NCBI RefSeq assembly: GCF_019320115.1
Contig: NC_089584.1
Span: forward strand, 109,013,799-109,077,798
Length of the DNA: 64,000 bases
Reading direction: 5' to 3'
DNA from: Miscanthus floridulus
Lineage: Eukaryota; Streptophyta; Magnoliopsida; Poales; Poaceae
The translations under genes were made by a program, and so were the position numbers. The notes below the pieces were generated by a model. It made no database searches, was not told the DNA's origin, and saw nothing but the letters and a program-made list of their open reading frames with translations. Positions 10,762 to 19,829 of this stretch are shown piece after piece (the first letter of the stretch is position 1; every line of letters begins with the position of its first letter).

Positions 10762-12115
10762 TCAGTTAGTACTGTAATCACATGCGTGCGTCTCAGGCCA
10801 CTTGGAGACAACATAGCATAACAAAGAGGTACAACATACACGTGCACTACATAGCCCATAGTCCCATAGCGATCCAATCTCGCACTTGTGACATATCTTC
10901 ACTTTCAACTGATGCCGCCATGCTGACAGGTTGTAATATACACCCCTATGAAGATTCCTCACCGTAGCCCTCCGCCCGTTTTCGCCCTCCACAAAATTGT
11001 GTAGAGCAAAACATGCAATTACCACCTTCACTTGCTTAGGTCTCACATAATTTGGGACTTCGGACAGAATGTGCCAGCGAGCTTTCAGCCTCCCAAACGG
11101 CTGTTCCACAACATTGCGAAGCCTTGAATGCTAGTAGTTGAATTTCTCCATATATCCATCTGCCTCTCTAGCTCTGAAGTCATCCATATGGTATCTTGCA
11201 TTCTGATATGGCCCCAAATATCCTGCGCGCACGGCGTATCCAGAGTCCACCAGGTAGTATCGTCCTACAATTCATCAAGTCATTTCACCCATTACTCACA
11301 AATGTACTCTTAGAAACTGACAACGTAGTCAACGATAATGCAATATTACCTGCTGGGGGATACGGGTAATCTGGTCGCCCCATATAATACGTCAGAACCA
11401 ACATGTCATGAGAAGACCCCGTTGATCCCGCACCAATATATGTGAAAAGCCCGTCCATGTCCACTATCCCTAACACATTCATGGTAACTTCTCCTTTTCT
11501 ATTCATGAAGTCCAACCGTGACTTGCGACTAACTTGCACTTTGATGTGTGTTCCATCCAAAGCCCCTATGCACCCATCAAAGTAGGGTCTGAATTCGTCG
11601 AACCTAAGATGGATTTTTCTATACTCCGGATCCTTTACTGCAACAACAGTCTGGGCAAAGGAGTACATGGCGTCTGCATCCTCACCCATCTTCTGACTAA
11701 CTGTGACCATACCCCTCCCAAATCTTTGGGTTATCTGTCTAGTTGCCTGCTTTATCGCACACACCCACAGGAACATAGCTAGTGACTCATACGACTCCAT
11801 GTCTTGTGAACTACCCAGCCCATGATACTGCACTAACTCATTGTGCAACTTCATGAATGAGTGAGGATACATCCGAAAGTTGTCGAAGCACATACGTTCG
11901 TTATGCAAATTTGCTTCCACCCATTGTCGCCCGATCATGTCTTCAAATGGGCACTAAGGATTAGGCACAGGACTTTGCCTGGAACAAGCCATAGCAGCAA
12001 GCGCAGCTCCAAGACCCGCCAACTTGACTATGTTTGCCTTGAGTTTCTTCTTGGGGTCATCACTAGAAGTTGTGCTCTCACTGGACTGTTCGTCGGAATA
12101 TTCAGTGCTGCTCAT
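10762..12115 (-). pseudogene. PIF/Harbinger transposase (DDE superfamily), interrupted
   Basis: Reads as a Harbinger-type transposase in two exons. It begins near 12115 with a Ser/Glu-rich N-terminus (MSSTEYSDE). A TAG at 11954-11956 interrupts it just before a 217-codon open stretch from 11938. That stretch contains the FDGCIGALDGTHI motif (first catalytic Asp region), then RKGEVTMNVLGIVDMDG and GSSHD. An 85-bp GT-AG intron (11265-11349) joins PYPPAG to RYYLVDSGYAVRAGYLGPY. A second TAG at 11131-11133 precedes the conserved HSRLRNVVEQPFGRLKARW block, which holds the catalytic Glu region. The frame ends at 10762. Two nonsense mutations make it non-functional. Confidence 0.85.
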
Positions 12116-12160
12116 TCTACAAAACAGCAACTGAATCATTGATGCCAAATCCAAGCCTCC

Positions 12161-12870
12161 GAAGAGGTGGGACGAATCATTGAAAATGATGAAAAAAGAT
12201 TACTGGAAGAAAAGCAGCAAGTGAATCATGAAAGAGAGCAATTGGAGACATACAAAATGGAGCTGTAAAGGATCAAATTAGCAGTAGAAGCTGAAAAGGA
12301 AAGAATATCAGAAGAGGAGAATAATCTAAAACTCACAGAGCAAGAGAGGCAGGAGCATAGCTTGCTGACAGCAAAACTTAAGAAGGAGATTGAGGAATAC
12401 AGAATGCGAAGCAACTCCCTATCTGAGGAGATGGAGGATTTGAGGAAGCAACAGCAGAAATTTGAAGAAGAGTGGGAATAGCTAGACGAAAAAAGAGCCC
12501 TCCTAGTAGAGGAGGACAAAAAGCTAAAAATTGAGAGGATGAATTTAGAACGGTGGCGTGACAATGAAGAAAAAAGGTTAAATGATGTGAAGCTCGAAAT
12601 GGATGAAAAATACAAGGACCAGCTGGAGAGTCTTGAGCGTAAGGAAAAGGCTTTGACTGATGATATAAAGCACAAGCAAATGGAAAATAATGATTTTCTG
12701 AAGGGAGAACGCGCTGTAAATTGCAGCTGAAACAACATCAATTGGAGATGGAGATGGAGCAAAAACAAGCAAGTAAAGAGAAGGAACCGGAAGAAAAGGA
12801 AAATGAGTTAAATAAGAAAATGGATTTTGTGGAAAATAAGCTCCGACATGCTATTGAGTTGACAAATTAA
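12161..12870 (+). pseudogene. Captured fragment of a CRWN/NMCP1 nuclear-lamina coiled-coil gene
   Basis: About 236 codons of highly charged heptad-type coiled coil on the plus strand, opposite to the surrounding transposon genes. Blocks such as ERISEEENNLKLTEQER, LLTAKLKKEIEEYRMRSNSL, DLRKQQQKFEEEW and NKKMDFVENKLRHAIEL match the CRWN (NMCP1/LINC) family of plant nuclear-lamina proteins. It covers only part of the central rod; these proteins are normally about 1,000 residues. It is broken by TAA at 12266-12268, TAG at 12479-12481 and a frameshift near 12710, and ends at TAA 12868. No intron is seen inside it. It lies between the transposase and Myb-like genes, so I infer capture by the Harbinger element. 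Confidence 0.8.
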
Positions 12871-13339
12871 TCGAAAGCAAGACTTGATTACAGATTTACA
12901 GTTCAATACCTGACAACCTGCAACTCACTGGATAGTCAATTTTAGGCTTGCCACCCTTATAAGGCTTCTTCACCTGTTGTTAAGTACAATAATGTCAAGC
13001 TTCCATGGAGGAATATCAATGTTGATAAATATGGAATAGATCAAGAAAAAAACATATAGATCAAGAAAATAGCATGACCCTTGAGAAGGAACAAATGTAT
13101 AATCCTCTGTTGTTGCCTTTTTACACAAATATGAGTAAATAAATAACATAAAAGAAGGAAACTGGGCAGAAGTTTATTATGATGCAGTACACAAAGAACA
13201 AAGAGTTCATGCCAAACGCTCACGGTACATGAAACGAATTCGAACAAGCAAACACACATCAATTGAAACATTTGAACACTCATGCAAAGAAATTAAACGA
13301 AGGATGCCTAAACATCAGCGTTGCTGCAGTTCCATTTGT
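12871..13339. other. Harbinger internal spacer
   Basis: AT-rich sequence between the CRWN fragment and the 3' end of the Myb-like gene. No coding sequence or recognisable repeat. Confidence 0.4.
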
Positions 13340-14266
13340 CTACTTGTTTTCCCAGTTAAAGGTGATCCAAGACAGTCGGCCATCGCGTGTTTTCATGGTT
13401 AGGAATGTCCTACGGTTGAGTTTCTTCCTGCATAGGTACGTGGCTCTGAGGAACTCCTCGGTTCCCTCTGGAAAACCATCTTGTTCTAAAATCTGACGCA
13501 CTTGGTCCATCTCCTTTTCCTCCCAGCTGAGTTATTGACTCCCTAATGCCATCTCTTTCACGGTGTCTGAGATGTCTCTCACGTAGTCCTCCAAGCTGGC
13601 ACTCTTATTTTTATGTAGGTTGTCCACCACCTGTTCCCTGGTGTGCCTTTTGGACGACTGACCAACACTGGATCTAGCTACGAAGTCCTATGACATAGCT
13701 GCTGGAGTGGCTTCGGTCATCCGTGGCGGTGTCCTCTCATGGTGCCCATCGACACTGAGCATTGTGCCCCTATCTCTGGTTTGGTGCCCGTACAGAGTGG
13801 TTAGTTCATCAAGGAAATCTGGTGGAGCCCCGAGATCCACACATTCCTCAGCATTGTCCTAAAGGTGAACAAGTTAGTATTCGAACAGTACATGTCATTG
13901 CACGAGTAGACCCAAAGAATAGATGAAAGGAGTTACCTCTTCCTCTTCCTGGAACAAGCTGGGATTAGCTGTGACACCTCTAGTTTGGGGGTCACGTCTG
14001 AGTCCTGTATGGGTGATACGGTCGCGCCAGGCGAAGTAGTGTCGCCACATGGCCGATAGCTTGTTGTGCAGCTTCTTATTGGCCAACTGAAGGCCAGTTT
14101 CTGAGGCAAATCCGCGGTACACATTTCTCCATCCCAGTTTAGTTAAGCTAGTCTAGTTGAAGTTCATTTTGTTCTTCTCAGCAATGCAAAGGTCCAGGAA
14201 AATTTTCGTCTCCTCATAGCCCCAATGGGCTCGGTCGCTGGACGTCTGTCCATGATTCCTCGACAT
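13340..14266 (-). pseudogene. Harbinger Myb/SANT-like partner protein, interrupted
   Basis: The second Harbinger protein. Known partners bind DNA and bring the transposase to the element. From ATG 14266 it reads through a WGYEETKIFLDLCIAEK Myb/SANT-like helix region, then WRNVYRGFASETGLQLANKK and SAMWRHYFAWRDRITHTGL. A 78-bp GT-AG intron (13859-13936) joins FQEEEE to DNAEECVDLG. The C-terminal part ends in MDQVRQILEQDGFPEGTEE, then FLRATYLC, and a stop at 13340. At least three in-frame TAG codons interrupt it: one in the first exon after KMNFN and two in the second exon. It is transcribed on the same strand as the transposase, as in other Harbinger elements. Confidence 0.8.
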
Positions 14267-14295
14267 CTGTACCCAGGTGTAGTTACTATGATGTT

Positions 14296-14382
14296 GTACT
14301 TACGCTAGATGTATGTGGGGATACAGTAAAGAAATGGGCATGATGCACATGCAGGCGAGATAAGTAATAAACATGAGTACAC
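14296..14382. repeat. Direct repeat copy A around the TBC fragment
   Basis: Starts GTACTTACGCTAGATGTATG and ends ACATGAGTACACT. It recurs at 15385-15480 in the same orientation with small indels. Together they bracket about 1.0 kb holding the TBC gene fragment. Confidence 0.85.
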
Positions 14383-14610
14383 TAGTCTCTTAAGTCCTCG
14401 TAGTTTTGAAGGAACGAATGTCCTATTTTTTTAGTTTTGTATCTATTACAGTTTGTATTTGTATTTTTTGTATAACATTTTGAAAGCATAATCTGTCTAC
14501 GACAGGGATGTTGGATATGTGCAGGTTTGTGTTGAGTCCAGTGACCAAATTTTTGGATACAAAGATCTCTCTTGAATAATATTCTGTTGTTTATACAATT
14601 CATTTAACAG

Positions 14611-15217
14611 GAATGGGATTTATAGCTAGGCTGCTGCTTCTTTATATGAGTGAGGAGGATGCATTCTGGTTATTAGTCGCATTGCTGAAGGGAGTTGTCC
14701 ATGCACCAATGGAAGGCTTGTATCAGGTAATCGTTATTATCTTGGGATTACATTTGGATTTCCAGTTGTTATAATTTGAGGGCTTCATAATGCTTGTTTC
14801 ATGGCTGTCTTTATTATTTATCCTATCTGACGTATACAAATTTTAAACTACTAAGTAGTAAGTAAAATATTTTCCTGGCTACTCGTATTCCATCAGTGTT
14901 CATCTTCAGTTTTGAGTGATTAGTAATGCTGGAGATGCAAAATTGTAAAATTTCTTCTTTTCTTGAGTAAACTTACATACTATAAACTTCTACTGATCTG
15001 TTTTTACCTTTGGAACAGGCTGGTTTGCCGCTCGTGCAGCAATATCTGTCTCAGTTAGGGAACTTAGTTATGGAGCTCATGCCAAAATTGGGACAACACT
15101 TTGTCGAAGGAATGATAAACTCAAGCATGTATGCAAGCCAATGGTTTATCACAGTTTTCACATGTTCCTTCCCATTTTGATCTAACTCTTAGAGTTTGGG
15201 ATGTGTTTCTTTATGAG
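14611..15217 (+). pseudogene. Captured fragment of a TBC-domain Rab-GAP gene, two exons with intron
   Basis: Two exons on the plus strand. Exon 1 (14611-14726) follows an AACAG acceptor and encodes GFIARLLLLYMSEEDAFWLL, then VALLKGVVHAPMEGLYQ, before a GT donor. The intron is 14727-15018. Exon 2 (15019-15217) follows TGGAACAG and encodes AGLPLVQQYLSQLGNLVMEL, then MINSSMYASQWFITVF. A one-base insertion precedes LTLRVWDVFLYE. The order SEEDAFW...GLPL...SQWF...RVWDVFL is diagnostic of the C-terminal half of a TBC (Rab GTPase-activating) domain. The catalytic Arg and Gln fingers lie upstream and are absent. Retained introns show capture from genomic DNA, not mRNA. Flanking direct repeats mark the inserted block. 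Confidence 0.82.
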
Positions 15218-15384
15218 GTTAGAATCTTATCCTACCATATGTGTATTTCGTGTTTAGATTGCATCTTGGTTTATTGGACTTTTCTTTAGGTATTAGTGCT
15301 TCATAAATAGTATACTCTCTTATATCTGCACAACTCCTTTCATTAGGAAACCCCACTGGTTTAGATAAAGAGTTTTGACTTAAA

Positions 15385-15480
15385 GTACTTACGCTAGATG
15401 TATGTGGGGATACAGTAAAGAAATGGGCATGATGCACGAAACTTACAGGCAAGATAAGTAAGGAATAAACATGAGTACAC
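15385..15480. repeat. Direct repeat copy B around the TBC fragment
   Basis: Second copy of the 14296-14382 sequence, with small insertions (GAAACTTAC and GGA). The junctions show that the TBC segment was inserted into, or recombined between, two copies of transposon sequence. Confidence 0.85.
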
Positions 15481-15639
15481 TTGCCTTGTCAAGCAACTTC
15501 GCACGTTTGGAACGCCGGTAGTAATGCCTGGCTTCAGGTGGCAAGCACGACGAAGAGGACGATTGTGCCAATGTGGACAACGTTGCACAGGAGCCGTTGA
15601 AAACTTGAAGAAACCGTTGAGAGGGGATCTGTGGAGGCC

Positions 15640-16110
15640 AAAGGCGATGATGACAAGCTACAAGGCGAAGCCGTAGGCGCCGACGGAGAACACCCGGATC
15701 CGCCCATGAGGTGGTTAGAACCGGACAGGGGGAAGAAGGTGGGCTCGGATCCGGCGGCAGAGTGGGGTGGTACTGCGCAGCTGCCTACGATGGCTGGCGG
15801 TGTGGCGACGAGGAGAAGGGGCGACAGCGATGGGGAATGACATTGAGCGAGGGGAGGATGACATCGTTGGATCCAGCGGTGGAGTGGGGCGGGGGTGTGC
15901 CGTTGGCGGTCGCGGCGGCTGGCGTCGAGAGGAGAAGATGGGGCTAGAGCGACCCCAAACCCTAGGCATGGCGCATGGGGAAGATATTGAGCGAGAGGGG
16001 ATGCCGGTGTTGGATCCATCGACGCAGTGTGGCGGGGGTGCGCCACTGACGGCCACCGCGGTTGGCGTCGCGAGGAGGGCGAGAGCGTTGCACAAACCCT
16101 AGGCACGGCG
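15640..16110. repeat. GC-rich imperfect tandem repeat, about three units
   Basis: Roughly 130-150 bp units repeat three times. Each contains GGATCC(A/G)(T/G)CG...GTGG(G)GCGGG, then GGCGTCG(C/A)GAGGA, CAAACCCTAGGCA(T/C)GGCG and GATGGGGAA. Units begin near 15735, 15865 and 16000. All frames are open over long stretches because of composition. It lies just inside the right end of the Harbinger element and may be another captured 5' exon or leader, now amplified. Confidence 0.6.
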
Positions 16111-16189
16111 TGATGGGGAATGGAATGAGGGAGGGCGCGTGTGGTTGTGGTCCTCCGCTTGTGGGTCAGCCGAACGGCTGCGGGAGCTG

Positions 16190-16263
16190 GCTACTTTTGG
16201 TTCCTGTAGCAGTAGGAGCAGCCCAGCCAACATCGGCCAAATGTGGAGCAGCCGAACGGGTTG
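16190..16263. repeat. Right terminal inverted repeat of Harbinger element
   Basis: Ends TGGAGCAGCCGAACGGGTTG, the exact inverse of the left 20 bp, and is followed by TAG. A second inverted AGCCGAACGG at 16170 suggests an older nested terminus. Confidence 0.85.
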
Positions 16264-16284
16264 TAGAACAAAGGTTCGAGGACT

Positions 16285-16298
16285 ATCACACTATTCAT
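16285..16298 (+). repeat. Left target-site duplication of the LINE
   Basis: ATCACACTATTCAT. It matches ATCACGCTGTTCAT at 43878-43891, right after the LINE poly(A), at 12 of 14 positions. Both differences are A here against G there. Confidence 0.8.
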
Positions 16299-16430
16299 GT
16301 GCCAGTTGTGAGTGGACCTTCTGCCTTGCACGTCCGCTACCTCCCTCCCCCCTCCCACCGCCGGTTGCCACTTAGGCCGCCGTCGGCCACTGGCCCTCCC
16401 GTCGGCTTCCACTTCGGTGTCGGCGTCCAC

Positions 16431-16624
16431 CATTGTTCGCCTAAATAGCCATTTAGCCTGTTTATACACTGTTTAAACACTACACGGTGGTACACCATTT
16501 CTGTTTTATCAGATGTTTGACCGTTTAAACGATCGTTTTCCCGTTTAAACACCCGTTTTACCTAAATAATGGGCTAAATAGTAGGCGACCGACTGTTTAC
16601 CGTTTAGCGTTTAGGATAACACTA
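16431..16624. mobile_element. hAT-type nonautonomous element in the LINE 5' UTR
   Basis: 194 bp, flanked on both sides by the identical 8-bp GCGTCCAC (16423-16430 and 16625-16632), the hAT duplication length. The ends CATTGTTCGCCTAAA and (inverted) TAGTGTTATCCTAAA agree at 11 of 15 positions. The interior has several GTTTAAAC palindromes. Confidence 0.85.
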
Positions 16625-16653
16625 GCGTCCACTCACCCACCCCACCGCCTTCC

Positions 16654-19403
16654 ATGGAGCGTGGCTCTCCCTCTCGTCGTACGTGGGCGAATGAGGTCGA
16701 CGAAGCCGAGTCGCTTTCTCGTTCCCCGTCGGCTAGCCTCAACCCTGACGCAGAGCCCTTCTCACCGGCCGCCTCGGGGTTTGGCAGGGGTAAGAGATTG
16801 TCCTTCACCGACTCAGAGGCTTCCTTTGGCTCAGAGGCGCCGAGCCCTGCCACCGCGGGAAGGGGCAAGGAGCCTGCACCAACCAAGGGCCATTGTAGGA
16901 GACCATGCTGTCGCCGCCCTTTTGCGTCGGCAGGGGGGCCTCATGGCCGACGCATGGTGCACCTACCGTAGTGCTGGTGTGGCCTCCCCACCTCCCACCA
17001 GGAGGCTCCGTTCTTTCGTCGTCCACCCGGCCAGGTTCTCCGCGGAGCCAAACTCTGACAGATTCCGCCAAGTCCACGGCCATCATCGATGGCGTCGCAG
17101 GGCGTCCCCTACTCTGGCTAGGCCGGTGCCGGCGGACCTCGTCAGCCTGTGTTTCAATTGCCTGGGGGATGACCATGTCAAGGCTGACTGCATGTTCCGG
17201 TCACGTTGCCGCACCTATCGTCATGAGGGCCATCGTGCGTGCAACTGCCTGCAGGGCCCGCCCACCTTGGCGGGTGCCAAGAGGGGACATTCGCCCGCTG
17301 GTGCTGGCGGCCACTGCGGTGCATTCCGGAGGCGGGTTTCCTAGAGCGGTGGCATGCGGCCACGGTGGCCATGATTTCGGCCCGCTCCCAGTCAATTGGC
17401 CGGTCGCCATTGGTAAGCCTGGGCGTTCGGGTTACCCGATTTTTTCGGGTTGGGTAATTCGGGTAATTCAAAATTCGGGTAATGAAAATTGCTACCCGAT
17501 ATTACCTCCGAAAAAACACTACCCGCAAATTCGGGTACCCGATAATTCGGGTTCGGGTTCGGGTATTACCCGATATACCCAAATTTACAGAAAACAACAA
17601 ACTACACTAAATTTCAGTAGCGATCTATGCATAATTTCAGCAGCAATTTGTTTAGAATTTCAATAGCAATTTGTAGTGAATAATATATTACAGTCACTCA
17701 TTCAAATAGAGAGAATTATATTCTAATAAAGTGATAAGTTAAATGGTTCAGCTAACAACACATGATAAATACAAAGACAAAAACAAATCTTTGGGTAGTT
17801 CGGGTAGTTTGGGTACCGGGGGATATTACCCGAATTACCCAAACTAATTTCGGGTAATAAAAATCGCTATCCGAATTTGGTGTCGGGTACCTCGGGTTCG
17901 GGTAATTCGGGTCCGGGTTCGGGTAATTCGGGTACGGGTAATGGGTATCGGGTATTTTGCCCAGGCTTAGCCATTGGTGTCCCAATGCTATGCGCCTCCC
18001 AGCCCGGACGCTGTTGAGCAGCCGGCACCAGAGGTGGTCGAGCGCCCGGTGCATTGCGAGGGGACTAACGCCGGTGGCCAGGCCGTGATGGAGGGCGCCC
18101 ACTAAAACATCATGGAACCACCCGCGCAGACACTCCCGGTCGATGCGGTGTGGGCTGGTGTTGGGCTGTCCTCTTGTCCGCACCTACAACTCCAGTGTGA
18201 TCGTCAGTGGCGCCTAACTGAGCGGCGCCTGACTGAGATCGATCGCCCATCTATCAAGGTGGTTGTCGTGCCCCGCTCCAATGAGATCCAGGCAGCGGAG
18301 AATGCGCTCTCTCTGGCTTTGGTGGCCTTGATTGGCGGTACTAGGCCTCTTGTCATGCCGGCCATGGTACGAGACCACCTACGTGCTCGGTTCCACATCA
18401 ATGATGCGACAATGTCAGTGATGCGCCATGCCCCTAAGGACTTCATTGTCTGCTTCGGTCATAGAGAGGACCTTGAGCAGGTACTCAACGCCTTGCCGGA
18501 GGGGTCGGCGCCTTTCTCTCTCACTTGGCGGCGCTGGATGTAGCTTTCTAGGGCTACAGCTGCTTCATTCATGTTTAGGTTGCTCATCAGAATCAAGGGT
18601 GTCCCTGCCCACGCCCTCAGCGAGGCCATCGCGCAGTAGCTCCTTGGGTCATCATGCGCCCAGGTCCAACTCGCTTCATCCGACGCTGACGAAGTTGAGG
18701 ACTATGATGCCAGAGAGCTCTTTGTCGCCGCATGGTGCCTGCATCCACTATTGGTCCCTGAGTAGAAGCTCCTTGTCATCCCAGAGCCGCTGGAGCCGTA
18801 TGACCCAAGCATCCTGTTCCTCAGGGAGCACGACATCATCCATTCGCATTTGCCGATCCTGCATTATCTTGCACGGATGCGAGTCGGTGAGTAACAAGAC
18901 TGGGATGTGTCGTCGAGCTCGTCGGATGATGACTTCCCCGGCGTGCATGACTCCAACGACAGTGGCGATAGCAATTTCAATGGTTACCACCCGGGTATCG
19001 ACGGGCCTTCTAGGTCACGGTTGTTTGGCCTAGCCACTTTCCGGTCGGCTGGCGTGGACGGTGGACCATTGCTTGGCAGGGGCTCTGGCCTGGCATTCCG
19101 GCCGCGGTAGCGACGACTGTCGTGTGCATCGCCGCCCGACGTCGGTGAGGCCACAAGGCATGCATGCAAGGTCGACTTAGTGGAGATGGAAATCTGGTGG
19201 TCCCCCAATCTGTACCAGATGGTACATGAGGGCCGCTGCTCGCTTGGTGGTAGGGCCTGGTCCTGGCGTGGCATCCGTCGATACAGCCATGTCTCCCTAT
19301 GGTGCGAGATCCTAGACGTTGCATCGCCTGGGCGACAAGATTGAGATCGCGCGGCGCCCATACCAAAGCCATCACCTATGTCTGACGCTGGGAAATAGGC
19401 GGT
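16654..19403 (+). pseudogene. LINE ORF1 (RNA-binding, CCHC knuckles), first part, interrupted
   Basis: ATG 16654 opens a Ser/Pro-rich N-terminus (MERGSPSRRTWANEVDEAE). A frameshift near 16960 moves the reading to the frame of 16661. A CCHC array follows at about 17150-17240 (CFNCLGDDHVKADC, then CRTYRHEGHRACNC). The frame is split by the hAT element at 17414 and resumes at 17970. A conserved grass-LINE block reads VVVVPRSNEIQAAENALSLA, then MRHAPKDFIVCFGHREDLEQ, FSLTWRRWM and RELFVAAWCLHPLLVPE. Several in-frame TAG/TGA codons interrupt it. ORF1 proteins of L1 elements bind the element RNA. Copia-1 cuts the ORF at 19403, and later pieces lie at 24874-24936, about 30362-30589 and 32977-33560. 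Confidence 0.75.
17414..17969. mobile_element. hAT-type nonautonomous element with GGGTA-rich ends
   Basis: 556 bp. The terminal inverted repeat TAAGCCTGGGC is perfect over 11 bp, and the 8-bp GCCATTGG is duplicated at 17406-17413 and 17970-17977. Long subterminal arrays of (T/C)GGGTAATTCGGGT on one side and ACCCGAATTACCC on the other can pair. The AT-rich middle has AATTTCAGTAGCAATTTGT-like repeats. There is no coding capacity. Confidence 0.88.
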
Positions 19404-19820
19404 TGATAGACTTCTAGGACCTCTAGGTGCAGATCAGTGGAGAAATTCTTAACTTAGATAAGCAGACTTGGTAATATACCTCGTCGAGTGTAGTTGTGGC
19501 CGTGGCGCCACCAACAAGGTGTAGGGAAAGCCATGCAGGCATCCGCTAGGTCGTCGACAGTAGCAACAGCATAGGCGCAGACCAGTGGCGACGGTGAAGA
19601 CGGTGTGGCGCCCTTCTAGATTAGACTAGGGCTAGGAACCTCGGTGGGGCGCTGGCGGCTATGGTAAACCTCGTACCTTGTGTCCTGGCCTCCACCTTCG
19701 TCTTTATAGTGCTGCATGATGGGGGCCCATTAGCCAAGAGAACGGCTGGGCACCCCCGATCAGGGCGCGGATCAAAGGCCCAATTGACCATTGGGCCAAC
19801 TGGTGGAGATCAATCTAACA
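19404..19820 (-). repeat. 3' LTR of copia element 1
   Basis: 417 bp, TG...CA. It lacks short segments present in the other LTR (454 bp). A polypurine stretch (CAAGGGGAAGAA on the minus strand) abuts it at 19821-19835. Confidence 0.85.
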
Positions 19821-19829
19821 TTCTTCCCC

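Larger units (their letters stand above)
9693..16263 (-). mobile_element. PIF/Harbinger DNA transposon carrying host gene fragments
   Basis: A 6,571-bp element. The left end CAACCCGTTCGGCTGCTCCA (9693-9712) is repeated exactly in inverted form at the right end (16244-16263). The 3-bp sequence TAG flanks both sides (9690-9692 and 16264-16266), the target-duplication length of PIF/Harbinger. Inside, on the minus strand, are a DDE transposase and a Myb/SANT-like partner, both broken by stops. On the plus strand are fragments of a CRWN/NMCP1 gene and a TBC-domain gene. The coding content supports the superfamily and the termini define the boundaries. The copy is not autonomous because both proteins are interrupted. 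Confidence 0.88.

Noticed and set aside
15534..16106. A 190-codon minus-strand frame
   Set aside because: It runs through the threefold GC-rich repeat and its protein repeats with it. Frames on both strands are equally open.
17414..17969. Interstitial telomere repeat
   Set aside because: The units are GGGTAATTCGGGT-like, not TTTAGGG arrays. The segment has 11-bp inverted ends and an 8-bp duplication, so it is a hAT-type element.
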